Assembly: GCF_041928815.1 (NCBI RefSeq)
Contig: NZ_JBHFEI010000003.1
Location: 1-64,000 of the forward strand
Direction: 5' to 3'
Length of the DNA stretch: 64,000 nucleotides
Source of the DNA: JBHFEI01 sp041928815
GTDB lineage: Bacteria; Pseudomonadota; Alphaproteobacteria; Rhizobiales; Rhizobiaceae
Under the pieces are notes generated by a model. The model was not told the DNA's origin and searched no databases. It saw nothing but the letters and a program-made list of their open reading frames with translations. The first letter of the stretch is position 1. Each line of letters starts with the position of its first letter. Both the position numbers and the translations under genes were made by a program. Shown piece after piece: positions 34,297-43,195 of the stretch.

Positions 34297-35727
34297 TTAC
34301 TTGCGGTAGCCGAGCGTCTTCAGTTCGGTGTCGACGGCGGCGGCGGCCTGGTCGAGGGCCTGGTCGGCCGTCAGTTCGCCGGTGATCGCCTGGAAGATGA
34401 ACGGAGCGGCAACCTCGCGCACCTGGTTGTGGAAGGGGAACGGAGGCGCGCCGCGGAAGAGCTTGCCCTGGTCCTTCATCAGCGTGTAGTAGCCGCTGAC
34501 CTTGCCGTCCTGCTCCTTGACCTTCGGGTCGTCATAGGTCGAGGTGTGGGTGACGCGGGACGAGGCGACCGCCCAGTCCGCCTGGACCTCTTCCTGGCCG
34601 ATGAACTGGACGAAGAGCAGTGCCGCGTCCTTGTTCTTCGACGAGGTCGGGATGCCGAAGGCGCCGCCGTCATAATAGCCGATATAGCCTTCGCCGCTCT
34701 CGGCCGCGGCCATCACGCCGTCCTCGACCGGGGGCAGGGCGACGCCGACCTTGCCGACGACGTTCGACTTCGCCGGATCGGTGGCGATCCAGGCGGCGTT
34801 CTCGCCATAGACGAAGCCTTGAGCGGCGCGGCCGGCGGCGAAGGTGGCCGCGACTTCGTCCCAGGTGCTGCTCGTCGATTCCGGCGGGGCGAAGTTGAGG
34901 TTGTCGAGCCACCACTTCAGCGCGGCCTTGCCCTCGGGGCTGTTCATCTTGCCGCCGTTTTCGACGGAGGCGCCGAAGTTCTCGAGGTTGATGCCCCAGT
35001 TGTAGATGCCGAAGGTCGGCGCGATCGATTCGACATATTCGTAGTACGAGGCCGGGTGGCCGGTGCTCGCCTGGACGGTCGTGCCCCAGAGCTCGATGCC
35101 CTTTTCCTTGCCGAGCTCGGTGAAGAATTCGGCGATGTCGCGATACTGCTGGTGGGTCTTGGCCGGCGCGAGGTCGTAGCCGTACTTGGCCTTGAATGCG
35201 TCCTTGTTCGCCTGGTCGTCGAAGAGGTCGGTGCGGTAGAGGTAGATCTTCAGGAAGGCTTCCATCGGCACGCCGAAGAGGTGGCCGTCGGAGCCCTTGA
35301 AGTTGTCGATGAAGGTGGTGAACTTCGACGGGTCGAAATTCGGCGACTTGATGCCGGCGTTCTCGTCGAGGCTCTTGGTGATGTCGACGAGGAAGTTGCG
35401 CGAGAGGTACGAATAGATGATGTCCTGCTCGATGTAGACGAAGTCATAGACGCCGGTATTGGCTTCCATGTCCTTGATCGCCTTGTCGTACATCTGGTCC
35501 CAGGAGGTCGCCTCGAACTCGACGGCGATGCCGGTCGCCTTGGTGAAGGCGGGGGCCAGAACGTCGCGGACATACTGCGACGGGGCGGAGCTTTCCGAAA
35601 TGCCACGGATGGTCGCGCCCTTGAGCTTGGCGCCGGCATCCGACCAGAAATCGGCTTTCGCGGGCATCACGCTGGCCATCAGGCCGAAAGCGAGAGCCGC
35701 AAGACCCATGCCATGTTTCCTGTACAT
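34297..35727 (-). CDS. Sugar/polyol ABC transporter substrate-binding protein (family 1)
   Basis: A 476-residue periplasmic binding protein with a Sec signal peptide (MYRKH, hydrophobic core, then PAKA before DFWSDAG). The body has the family 1 fold features: YDFVYIEQD near residue 92, FGVPMEAFLKIYLYRTDLFDD near 150, EGYIGYYDGGAFGIPTSS near 345 and a carboxy-terminal helical region. It is longer than the copy at 3131 and related to polyol-type binding proteins only in a general way. GGAGGAA precedes ATG 35727. It heads the leftward polyol operon (35727 to 25379). Confidence 0.92.
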   Translation of the reverse strand: MYRKHGMGLAALAFGLMASVMPAKADFWSDAGAKLKGATIRGISESSAPSQYVRDVLAPAFTKATGIAVEFEATSWDQMYDKAIKDMEANTGVYDFVYIEQDIIYSYLSRNFLVDITKSLDENAGIKSPNFDPSKFTTFIDNFKGSDGHLFGVPMEAFLKIYLYRTDLFDDQANKDAFKAKYGYDLAPAKTHQQYRDIAEFFTELGKEKGIELWGTTVQASTGHPASYYEYVESIAPTFGIYNWGINLENFGASVENGGKMNSPEGKAALKWWLDNLNFAPPESTSSTWDEVAATFAAGRAAQGFVYGENAAWIATDPAKSNVVGKVGVALPPVEDGVMAAAESGEGYIGYYDGGAFGIPTSSKNKDAALLFVQFIGQEEVQADWAVASSRVTHTSTYDDPKVKEQDGKVSGYYTLMKDQGKLFRGAPPFPFHNQVREVAAPFIFQAITGELTADQALDQAAAAVDTELKTLGYRK

Positions 35728-36030
35728 GCTTTTCCTCCACGGATAATTGACGGACCGCGGTCGTTGCGCGGCCACTCCCCAAACCGGCGTCAGGCCGGCC
35801 GTCCCGAACGACCCGCGCCCGGCTCCTCCCGGCTGCGAGATCGCTTTCGCCCAGTGAAATCCCGATCTTTCGGAAGGGCTTGCGCTGGTCGTGACGGGAA
35901 GATTAGAGGCGCAATGCGGGCCACGCCACGCGTGGGTGTCTGCCGACCGATACTTTTCGGCCTGTGCAGATGCAGCAAAACGGCCGATTGTGCAAAGCAA
36001 TATGGCGGAAGCGCCCGGTCGCGCGCGGCC
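35728..36030. promoter_or_regulatory. Promoter region of the polyol operon
   Basis: About 300 bases between the AraC-family regulator gene and the binding-protein gene, both leftward. It must contain the operon promoter and probably AraC-type sites. The section 35840-36000 is less GC-rich than its flanks. I see no convincing gene and no certain repeat. Confidence 0.4.
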
Positions 36031-36969
36031 TCAGACGAGGCCGGCCGCGTAGCCGCGGATCTCGCGGAAGGGATCTGCGCGCGCCTCCGTGCCGACCTTG
36101 TGGGCGCTGCGGCGGTAATCCGACGGCGTCCGGTGGCAGATCTTGAAGAACTGCCGGTTGAAGTTGGCGACATTGTTGAAGCCGACGTCGAAGCAGATGT
36201 CGGTGATCGGCCGGTAGGTCTGGGTCAGCAGCGAGCAGGCGGCGTAGATGCGCGCCAGGATGACGTAGCGGGCGAAGGTGTGGCCGGTGTGGCGCTTGAA
36301 GAAGCGCGAGAATGTCTGCGGCTCCATGCCGGCCTGGCGCGCGACGGTGGCGAGGTCGAGGTCGTCGCTGTAGTGCTCGAGGATGTAGCGCATGCCGGCG
36401 TCGAGTTCGGCCGGCAGCGCCACCTTCTCGCGCAAGGGGGCGAGCCGCGACAGCGTCCGCCGTTCGGCCGGATTGCGCGACAGGGCGATCATCAGTTCCA
36501 TGAAGAGGACGATGCGGGCCGGCCCGTCGGCATGGCCCATCTGGCCGAGAAGCTTGGCGCCGGCCGCAGCCGTCGCGCCGAGGAACTCGACGCCATAGGC
36601 GGCGTCGTCGAAGAGCGTCTGGACGGGCGCCAGTTCGGGGCAGAGCCCGGCGATGCGGTCGGCCCAGTCGGGCGTGAACTGGATCAGCATGTCGCGGTTG
36701 CGCACCATCTTGCCCGGCTCGATGTCGCTCACCCAGTTGTGCGGCACGTTCGGCCCGGTCAGCACGAGGCAGCCCGGCTCGAATTCGCCGATATGGTCGC
36801 CGACCATCATCACGCCGGAGGTCGCGCGGGTGAGGTGCAGCTCATATTCCGGATGGTAGTGCCACTTGGCGCCGAAGAAGGGATAGTCGTGCATGTTCCA
36901 GCGGAACGACTCCGCCGGCGGGCAGATGATCATCTCGAAATCCGGTACGATCTTCAGGTGGGCCTTCAT
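36031..36969 (-). CDS. AraC-family transcriptional regulator
   Basis: A 312-residue regulator. The N-terminal half is a cupin-like sugar-sensing domain (WHYHPEYELHLTRATSG near residue 36, then GPNVPHNW near 73); the C-terminal 100 residues hold two helix-turn-helix motifs, with ATVARQAGMEPQTFSRFFKRHTG near 208 and FNNVANFNRQFFKICHRTPSDYR near 265. GGGAGGAGA precedes ATG 36969. It is directly upstream of the polyol operon on the same strand and is the likely activator of it. Confidence 0.92.
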   Translation of the reverse strand: MKAHLKIVPDFEMIICPPAESFRWNMHDYPFFGAKWHYHPEYELHLTRATSGVMMVGDHIGEFEPGCLVLTGPNVPHNWVSDIEPGKMVRNRDMLIQFTPDWADRIAGLCPELAPVQTLFDDAAYGVEFLGATAAAGAKLLGQMGHADGPARIVLFMELMIALSRNPAERRTLSRLAPLREKVALPAELDAGMRYILEHYSDDLDLATVARQAGMEPQTFSRFFKRHTGHTFARYVILARIYAACSLLTQTYRPITDICFDVGFNNVANFNRQFFKICHRTPSDYRRSAHKVGTEARADPFREIRGYAAGLV

Positions 36970-37163
36970 GGTCGTCTCCTCCCGCCGTGCCGGCTTGTCC
37001 CGTGCCGGCCGCTCCGCGTTTCCGGCAGCCCGCGGCCTCCGCCCCGCCATGCTTCCGCGCCGTCCCGATCATCCGACAACAGGGGGAGCGGGCGCAAGCG
37101 GGAAATCGCGCATTGTCCTGAGCGGGAAGCGGGAGAAGCCGTTGCGTCCTGCGGACCGGCCCC

Positions 37164-38927
37164 TCAGGCGGCGGGGCGGGGCGTGTCGCGTCTCCGGATC
37201 GCGGCGAGCAGCGGAAGCATGTCGTCGAGGGAGGTGCAGGGCGTGACGCCGAGCGCCTTCAGATCCGCGGTGACGTCGACGGGAAGGCCGGAATTGGACT
37301 CCTCCGGGATCTCGTTCAGCCGCCCGCCCACCATGACGGGCAGCGCGAGACCTCTTTCCGCCAGAACCCGTAGCACGTCGCGGGCATAGCGCAGCGCCAC
37401 GCCGTTATAGGTGCTGATGGCGATGACGTCGGCGTAGCCTGCGACCGCCCGGTCGACCAGAACGTCCGGATCGACCGCGACGCCGCCGTCGACGATCGCG
37501 ACACCGAGGCCCTCGAAGGCCTGCTCGACCAGATACTTGCCGTGCTCGTGCACGTCGGTCGTGCCGATGCAGGCGACGAGGCCGCCAAGGTCGCCGAGCG
37601 CGCCCGCGCCCTTTTCCGCCACCCAGTCGCGCGCCATGTGGTTCAGTTCCTGCGCCCATTCGGCGAGCACGAGCGGCCGGCGCGTCTCCTCGCCCGACAG
37701 GAGGCCCGGGCCGAAGCGCTGCTCCATCCGCTTCGGCCCCATCCTGCGGATCGCCAGCATCAGGGCCGCCGGGTCGCGGATGTCGACGCCGAGTGCGGCG
37801 AGGCCGGCAAGCGCTGCGTCGGCGAAGCGCCGCCCGCCGTCGACCAGCCGGTCGGCCAGCGCCTCGACCGGGCCCCAGTCGGTCAGCGCCTCGTAGAAAT
37901 GCGCATGGCCCGCGAGCCGCGTGGCGAAGGTCTGCGCGTCGATGATCTCGTCGACGTCGGGAATGCGGCTGTTCTCCGTCACCGGCACCGGATTGACCGC
38001 ATGGCCCGCCGGCCAGCGGCGCAGCGCCATGATGTCGGCCATCAGGTAGCTCGACAGGCTGGCGTAATTGCCGGCTGGCGTCGACTGGTAGCTGACCGTG
38101 TTGCCGAAGATCATCGTGCCCGGCGTGTCGTTGACTTTGAGCAGCGCCGCATGGAAAGCCATGCGCGACAGGGGATCGGAGAAATGATGGCCATAGCAGT
38201 GCGAGACCCTGGCGCCAATGAGGTCGTCGACGATGTATTTCTCGATGACGACCATGCCGAGCGCGCAGCACATGTCGAGGAAGAGGCCGGCGAAACCGTC
38301 GTCGAGATTGGAATGGACGAGGATGTCCGTCTCCTGCGCCGCGATCAGGCCGAGCGCGGTGACGGTCGCCTCGGTCGTGGCGACGTCGTCGTCCCAGTAG
38401 GGCAGGCGGAAGGTGAAGTACTGGCCGAGATTGCCGATCGCCGTGGCGCCGGCAGCGATCGCCGCACGGGTGTTTTCGAGCGCTCCGGGCAGGCCGAGCA
38501 TGAAGTCGCCGAAATGGGCGGCCGCCGGCGTCGCCTCGATGATGCGGGAAAAGTCCTCCGCCCCCGTCAGCACGATGCCGGTGCCGCGCGGCGCCTTCTC
38601 GCGCATCGCCAGCGGATAGCCCATCGACCAGTCGAGCGTGATGCCGAAGCGGTCGACCGTGACGCCGCCCTTCGCGCAGGTCTCGTGCACATGGTCCATC
38701 GCCCAGAGCGTGCGCTCGACATTGCGGAAGCCGATATGGGCATGCTGCATGATCCGGCCCGCCGCACCGGCCTCGCGCTTGTAGGCGGCCTCTGACGCCG
38801 TCGCCCGTTCGCGCATGAAGCGGCTGGTGCCGAGCCGCCAGTCGCCCGCCATGGCGCGGCCCTCGGCGACGAGGTCTGCGCCGGGGCGCATGCGTTCGGC
38901 CTTCAGTTCTGCGGCAATCTCGCTCAT
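37164..38927 (-). CDS. Cobalamin-binding protein with mutase-like N-terminal domain
   Basis: A 587-residue protein in two parts. Residues 445-575 look like a B12-binding domain: the base-off motif D-x-H-x-x-G is present as DVHEHG (Asp458, His460, Gly463), followed by a typical strand-helix pattern and a VMVGGRLNE segment. Residues 1-430 resemble, distantly, the barrel subunit of glutamate mutase and related carbon-skeleton mutases (QHAHIGFRNVERTL near 61, SSYLMADIMALRRWPAGHA near 292, VTENSRIPDVDEI near 316). So it may be a single-chain B12-dependent isomerase. Its stop follows a coupled unit: the ATG overlaps the stop of the hydrolase gene upstream. Substrate unknown; partners suggest an amino acid-like acid. 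No reactivase gene is seen in the window. Confidence 0.7.
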   Translation of the reverse strand: MSEIAAELKAERMRPGADLVAEGRAMAGDWRLGTSRFMRERATASEAAYKREAGAAGRIMQHAHIGFRNVERTLWAMDHVHETCAKGGVTVDRFGITLDWSMGYPLAMREKAPRGTGIVLTGAEDFSRIIEATPAAAHFGDFMLGLPGALENTRAAIAAGATAIGNLGQYFTFRLPYWDDDVATTEATVTALGLIAAQETDILVHSNLDDGFAGLFLDMCCALGMVVIEKYIVDDLIGARVSHCYGHHFSDPLSRMAFHAALLKVNDTPGTMIFGNTVSYQSTPAGNYASLSSYLMADIMALRRWPAGHAVNPVPVTENSRIPDVDEIIDAQTFATRLAGHAHFYEALTDWGPVEALADRLVDGGRRFADAALAGLAALGVDIRDPAALMLAIRRMGPKRMEQRFGPGLLSGEETRRPLVLAEWAQELNHMARDWVAEKGAGALGDLGGLVACIGTTDVHEHGKYLVEQAFEGLGVAIVDGGVAVDPDVLVDRAVAGYADVIAISTYNGVALRYARDVLRVLAERGLALPVMVGGRLNEIPEESNSGLPVDVTADLKALGVTPCTSLDDMLPLLAAIRRRDTPRPAA

Positions 38928-39727
38928 CGGTTTCGATCCTGTTGCCGGAGGAAGGTTTCAACGCGGGCGGCGAATTCGGCTGGGTGGGCGGCCGGATAGA
39001 AATGTCCGCCGGTCATCGTCTCGAGATGCGCGCCGGGAATGGCGGCAGCGGTCGCTTCGGCCAGATAAAGCGGGACCATGATGTCGTCGCTGCCGCCGAT
39101 CACCAGCGTCGGGCAGCGGATCGCACCGAGATCGGCGAGGCGGTCGAAGTCGAGAAGCATGCGGATCCGGGCGATCGTCACGGAAAGAGGCGCAAGGCGT
39201 TCGCCCGCCCGGGCGGCAGCCTCGGTGAGCGCCGTCTCGCGCCCGGAAAGCCAGGCGGCGTCATGGCCGAGCACATGGGTGAGCGTCTGGTAGGCCTCGG
39301 TCAGGCCATGGGCGAGGAGTGCCTCGCGCACGGAAAAGATCATGCGGAAGCGGGCGTCCGGCCGGCTCCAGCTGCCGCTGATGACGATGGCCTCGACCCG
39401 TTCCGGCCAGTCGAGCGCCAGCGTCTGGACGACGGCGCCGCCGGTCGAATGGCCGACGAGGCGCGCGCCGCCGATGCTTTCCGCGTCGAGGATGCCGAGG
39501 ACGTCGCGGGCGATGCGGCCGATCGTGTAGGTGCCGTCCGGCCGGTCGCTGCGCCCGGCGCCGCGATGGTCGGCGACGATCACCCGGTAGCGTTCGGCCA
39601 GCAGCGGCGCGACGCCCGACCAGAAGCGTCCGTCGCCGCCAAGGCCGGGCAGCAGCAGGAGCGGCGGTCCCTCTCCGGAAACCTCGTAATGGATGCGGCA
39701 GCCGTCATCGGCGACATAGGCGCTCAT
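38924..39727 (-). CDS. Alpha/beta hydrolase
   Basis: A 267-residue hydrolase. The nucleophile is in GHSTGG (near residue 93), the oxyanion region in LPGLGGDGRFW (near 27), the acid in GGSDDIMVP and the His in TGGHFYPAAHP near the C-terminus. This pattern fits lactone, ester or enol-lactone hydrolases. It overlaps the aspartate-dehydrogenase-like gene upstream (ATGA) and the B12-protein gene downstream by four bases, so the three are co-translated. Confidence 0.85.
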   Translation of the reverse strand: MSAYVADDGCRIHYEVSGEGPPLLLLPGLGGDGRFWSGVAPLLAERYRVIVADHRGAGRSDRPDGTYTIGRIARDVLGILDAESIGGARLVGHSTGGAVVQTLALDWPERVEAIVISGSWSRPDARFRMIFSVREALLAHGLTEAYQTLTHVLGHDAAWLSGRETALTEAAARAGERLAPLSVTIARIRMLLDFDRLADLGAIRCPTLVIGGSDDIMVPLYLAEATAAAIPGAHLETMTGGHFYPAAHPAEFAARVETFLRQQDRNR

Positions 39728-40518
39728 CGGGCGGCCCCGGCAAAGGCCTCGATGGCGGCAATCACGCTCAGCGCCGTCAGCATCGAGGTTTTCGGATTGT
39801 CCGGCGAAGGCGTGTTGAGGAAACGGAAGAAGGCGGTGCCTGCCGCACTTTTCGCCTCGATCTCATGGGTGTTGCCGGCCGACTGCGGATCGGCGACGAC
39901 GCGGACGGTGAGCCGCGCCGGGCCGATGGCGCGCGCGGCTGTGAGCGCGGCATTGAGGTTCTTCGGATAGAGGCGGGCGGCCTCGGCAGGCGACCCCTCG
40001 AAGAGAATGACGGGGGCGGCGAGCGCCTCCGGATCGTGGCCGAGCGCGGCAAGTTCGGCGCGCCAGGCGGCGGGGGGCTTGCGCGAAACGTAGGTCGCCT
40101 CGGCATCGGGAACGAGGGCGATGGTGGCGAGATAGTCGAGGCCGCCGATCGCGCCATGCGGCAGGATCAGGCGGGTTCCGCCGGAATGCCGCGCCGTCTC
40201 GATCGCCTCGACGACGGCCGGATCGGCAAGCGCGCCCGTCGAGCAGATCAGCACCGGCAGGCCGGCCGCAAGCAGCGCCGGCACATCGGCGGCGACCGCG
40301 GAATGTCCGGCCATCTCCGCGACGAGATCGGCGCCGGCGGCGACGAGCGCGCCGGCGCCGTCGACGCGGGTGACGTCGTCGGGAAGCCTCGCCCGGCTTT
40401 CCGGTCGCAGAAGCGCGGTGAAGCGAAACCCGGCGCGGCGGGAGAAATGACGGTGCACGTCCCGCGCGATGGCGCCGAAGCCGATCATGCCGAGATGCAG
40501 TCCGCGCGTCGTCGCCAT
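39724..40518 (-). CDS. Aspartate-dehydrogenase-like NAD(P) oxidoreductase
   Basis: A 264-residue protein with an N-terminal Rossmann motif GMIGFGAIARDVHRHF, then VAEMAGHSAV near residue 67, CSTGALAD near 91, LILPHGAIGGLD near 115 and, in the C-terminal domain, YPKNLNAALTAARAIG near 190 with NTHEIEAKSAAGT near 220. These blocks fit L-aspartate dehydrogenase/NadX-type enzymes, which make iminoaspartate or oxaloacetate. Here it sits with a B12-mutase-like protein and no NAD-biosynthesis genes, so the substrate is probably another amino acid. AAGGGC precedes ATG 40518. Confidence 0.85.
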   Translation of the reverse strand: MATTRGLHLGMIGFGAIARDVHRHFSRRAGFRFTALLRPESRARLPDDVTRVDGAGALVAAGADLVAEMAGHSAVAADVPALLAAGLPVLICSTGALADPAVVEAIETARHSGGTRLILPHGAIGGLDYLATIALVPDAEATYVSRKPPAAWRAELAALGHDPEALAAPVILFEGSPAEAARLYPKNLNAALTAARAIGPARLTVRVVADPQSAGNTHEIEAKSAAGTAFFRFLNTPSPDNPKTSMLTALSVIAAIEAFAGAAR

Positions 40519-40653
40519 CGTCTCGCCCTTCCGCCGGAGCTTTCCGGAGACAACGCGATCACCTGAACGCGCCTTCTCCGCCGTCATGCGCCGGGCATAT
40601 ACCACCGGCGATGCCCCACCGGCCATCTTCCGCCAACCATGCCCCAAGGGTCG

Positions 40654-41175
40654 TCAGGGCTTGCGCTGGTCCTGCGGCTGGGCGGCGAACACCGTCTGGC
40701 GCTCGATTTCCAGCACGTTTTCCGGCCGGGGGAAGTTTTCCGGCGCCGGATCCCCGGCCGTGCGCGGTCTTCCGATCAGCCGGAAGAAGTCCTCAAGCCC
40801 GTTCGGGATGATCAGCCAGACCCATTTCAGGTCCGTGTCGCCCTCGTTGATGAACATGTGGCGCCGGTTGCGGCCGAGGAAGACCGCCGTGCCCGGCAGC
40901 AGCGGATGGTTCTCGCCGTCGATGACGGCGCGGCCCCTGCCTTCGAGGATGTAGAGCGCCTCCTCGTTACGGTCGTGCGCGTGCTCGCGAACGTGACCGC
41001 CGGGGGCGACCGTCTGGGTGCCGAGCGCGAAGGGAAATTCCATCGGCACATGATGCGGCGCCAGCGCCACCTCGATATGGCCGTTGGCCGGCACCGGCTG
41101 CCAGTAGCTCTCGGCCTTGTCGGGACCGACGACAAGCACATGCCCGCGATCCTCCGCTCTGGTCTCTTCCGTCAT
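40654..41175 (-). CDS. Cupin-domain protein
   Basis: A 173-residue single-cupin protein. The metal-binding motif is visible as GGHVREHAHDRNEEALYILEGRG (His, His, Glu) and, further on, RRHMFIN with the second His. It follows GGAGGAAG. It could act as a dioxygenase, isomerase or ligand-binding protein. It precedes the dehydrogenase gene by 135 bases on the same strand and is divergent from the FAD dehydrogenase at 41348, sharing its promoter region. Confidence 0.85.
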   Translation of the reverse strand: MTEETRAEDRGHVLVVGPDKAESYWQPVPANGHIEVALAPHHVPMEFPFALGTQTVAPGGHVREHAHDRNEEALYILEGRGRAVIDGENHPLLPGTAVFLGRNRRHMFINEGDTDLKWVWLIIPNGLEDFFRLIGRPRTAGDPAPENFPRPENVLEIERQTVFAAQPQDQRKP

Positions 41176-41229
41176 CTCGGCTCTTCCTCCGGCAAAAATC
41201 GGTCGACAGGCGACGACGCTAGCGCATCT

Positions 41230-41241
41230 AAAGTGTCTACA
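41230..41241 (+). promoter_or_regulatory. Candidate GntR/FCD operator near the FAD dehydrogenase
   Basis: AAAGTGTCTACA, containing the palindrome GTGTCTACAC at 41233-41242, in an AT-rich stretch between the divergent cupin and FAD-dehydrogenase genes. It matches AAAGTGTCGACA at 49406-49417 upstream of the Liv binding protein at 11 of 12 bases. Confidence 0.5.
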
Positions 41242-41347
41242 CAAGAGTGGACAGATTTTGAATCTTGTCCCATACTCCGTCCTGTCTTCCGGCCAACGCG
41301 GGCCCGCCAACCGGTGCATCGGCCCTCTCCATTCCACGGTGTTCTCG

Positions 41348-42967
41348 ATGAGCGAAGTCAACCTGACCTGCGACGTGCTTGTGATCGGTTCCGGTTCCGC
41401 CGCGATGTCGGCGGCGCTCCGGGCGCGCAAGGGCGGTCTCGACGTGCTCGTCGTGGAAAAGACCGGTCTCCTCGGCGGCACCAGCGCCATGTCGGGCGCC
41501 GGCGTCTGGATCCCGGCCAACCATGTCGCGAAGGCGGCCGGTATTTCCGACAGCCGCGAGGAGGCGCTGACCTATCTGCGCGCCGCCTCTCCCGAGGGCT
41601 GGGCGAAGGACGAGGATGCGCTGTGGCAGTCCTTCTCGGAAGCCGCGCCGCGCGCGCTGGAATTCATCGAGCAGTCGACGCCGCTCGAATTCGCCCTCGT
41701 CAACGAGCCGGACCCGATTGCGGAAAAGCCGGGCGGCAAGATGAAGGGCCGCATGGTCTCGCCGAAGCCGCTGAGCCGCCGGCTGCTCGGCAAGTATACG
41801 CACAACATCCGCCGCTCGACGCTCGCGCACATCTTCACCTATCAGGAAATGGTCGATCTCGACCCCTATCACCATCCGGTGGCGGCGGGCCTCAAGGTCC
41901 TGCACAAGCTTGCCTGGCGCTTCCTCACCAACAGCGGCGGGCAGGGCACGGCGCTGATGACCGGGCTCATCCGCGGCGCGATGGATGCCGGGGTGCGCTT
42001 CCTTCTGAACGCCCGCGCGCTCGACCTGACGCAGGACGACACCGGCCGCGTCACCGGCGCGGTCGTCGAGCACGAGGGCGTCAGGAAGACGATCGCGGCC
42101 GGGCGCGGCGTGCTGCTCGCCACCGGCGGCTTCGAATGGAACAAGGCGCTGCGCGAGCGGCATTTTCCCGGCCCGATGGACCGCATCGGCAGCCCGCGCA
42201 CCAACGAGGGCGACGGGCAGATCATGGCCGGGAAGATCGGCGCCAAGCTCGACCGGATGGACCAGGCGAACGTCTATCCCTGCATGCCGACCCGCTACGA
42301 AGGACAGTTGCACGGCCTGCCGATGACCTTCCAGGCCGAGCCGCATTCGATCGTCGTCGACCGCACGGCGAAACGCTTCGTCAGCGAAAACGACTTCAAC
42401 ATCGGTGAGGCGATGGACCGCCGCAACCCGGCGACCGGCGCGCCGCTGCACCTGCCGGTCTGGCTGGTCGGCGACAAACGCTTCCTCACCCGTTCGCTGC
42501 CCTTCCGCTGGTATGCGGCCTACGACCGCAAATGGATCGTGCGCGACGCGACGATCGAGGGACTGGCGCGGAAGATCGGCCTCGATCCGGCGGCGCTGCG
42601 CGCCACCGTCGACCGGTTCAACGGCTTCTGCGACAAGGGCCGCGACGAGGATTTCCGCCGCGGCGAGGGCGGCTGGGAGGACTACAAGGCGCATGGCGCC
42701 AAGAACAAGCTCGGCCGCATCGAAAAGGGACCCTTCGTGGCGCTGTCGCTCAACCGTTCCTTCCTCGGCACCAAGGGCGGCGCGCGCACCAACGAGCGCG
42801 GCCAGGTGCTGCGCGAGGACGGGAGCATCATCGCCGGCCTCTACGCCGCCGGCCTCGCCATGGCCAATCCGATCGGTACCCGCGCGCTCGGCGCCGGCAC
42901 GACGCTCGGCCCCAACCTCACCTGGGGCTTCATCTCGGCCGAGACGATGCTGAAGCAGAACCAGTGA
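41348..42967 (+). CDS. FAD-dependent dehydrogenase (flavocytochrome c / ketosteroid dehydrogenase-like)
   Basis: A 539-residue FAD-binding 2 protein. The dinucleotide site is VIGSGSAAMSAA near residue 12, GGTSAMSGAGVWIPAN near 42 is the second FAD contact, ATGGFEWN near 258 closes the flavin domain, and GLYAAGLAMANPIGTRALGAGTTLGPNLTWGFI near the C-terminus is typical of 3-ketosteroid delta1-dehydrogenases and fumarate-reductase relatives. It should introduce or reduce a double bond next to a carbonyl. The ATG at 41348 lacks a strong ribosome binding site; an in-frame start at 41117 would add unrelated residues. Confidence 0.88.
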   Translation: MSEVNLTCDVLVIGSGSAAMSAALRARKGGLDVLVVEKTGLLGGTSAMSGAGVWIPANHVAKAAGISDSREEALTYLRAASPEGWAKDEDALWQSFSEAAPRALEFIEQSTPLEFALVNEPDPIAEKPGGKMKGRMVSPKPLSRRLLGKYTHNIRRSTLAHIFTYQEMVDLDPYHHPVAAGLKVLHKLAWRFLTNSGGQGTALMTGLIRGAMDAGVRFLLNARALDLTQDDTGRVTGAVVEHEGVRKTIAAGRGVLLATGGFEWNKALRERHFPGPMDRIGSPRTNEGDGQIMAGKIGAKLDRMDQANVYPCMPTRYEGQLHGLPMTFQAEPHSIVVDRTAKRFVSENDFNIGEAMDRRNPATGAPLHLPVWLVGDKRFLTRSLPFRWYAAYDRKWIVRDATIEGLARKIGLDPAALRATVDRFNGFCDKGRDEDFRRGEGGWEDYKAHGAKNKLGRIEKGPFVALSLNRSFLGTKGGARTNERGQVLREDGSIIAGLYAAGLAMANPIGTRALGAGTTLGPNLTWGFISAETMLKQNQ

Positions 42968-42974
42968 TCGGGCC

Positions 42975-43010
42975 CCGGACCCTCCGCCGGTCGGTGGCGG
43001 GTCCGGTTTT
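42975..43010 (+). terminator. Intrinsic terminator of the FAD dehydrogenase gene
   Basis: Stem CCGGACCC/GGGTCCGG, extended inward by further G-C pairs, followed by TTTT, starting eight bases after the stop codon. Confidence 0.85.
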
Positions 43011-43156
43011 CCCATGTCGGCGGATGCCGCGGGCTGGACATAGGCTCTCGGAACGCCATCGCGGGTGATCACCGGCCGGATATCCTCGCCGGCCTCCATG
43101 CGATCGACGATCGACAGGCACTCGGCCTCGAAATCCCGGATGGCCTGCGCCGCCAA
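43010..43156 (-). pseudogene. Remnant of a Phd/YefM-type antitoxin gene
   Basis: The reading frame on the minus strand encodes FEAECLSIVDRMEAGEDI then VITRDGVPRAYVQP, the core of Phd/YefM/StbD antitoxins. No ATG is in frame (the nearest ATG, about 20 bases upstream, is in another frame; a TTG is at 43156), the usual N-terminus is missing, no stop occurs at the normal end and no toxin gene follows. It looks like a decayed orphan. Confidence 0.4.
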
Positions 43157-43195
43157 GCGGCCGCGCAGCCTGTCATTGTGGCCAGGAAAGCGCCC

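Noticed and set aside
39724..40518. NadX for NAD biosynthesis
   Set aside because: NadA and NadC are absent nearby and the gene is coupled to a hydrolase and a B12-binding protein, so a catabolic role is more likely.
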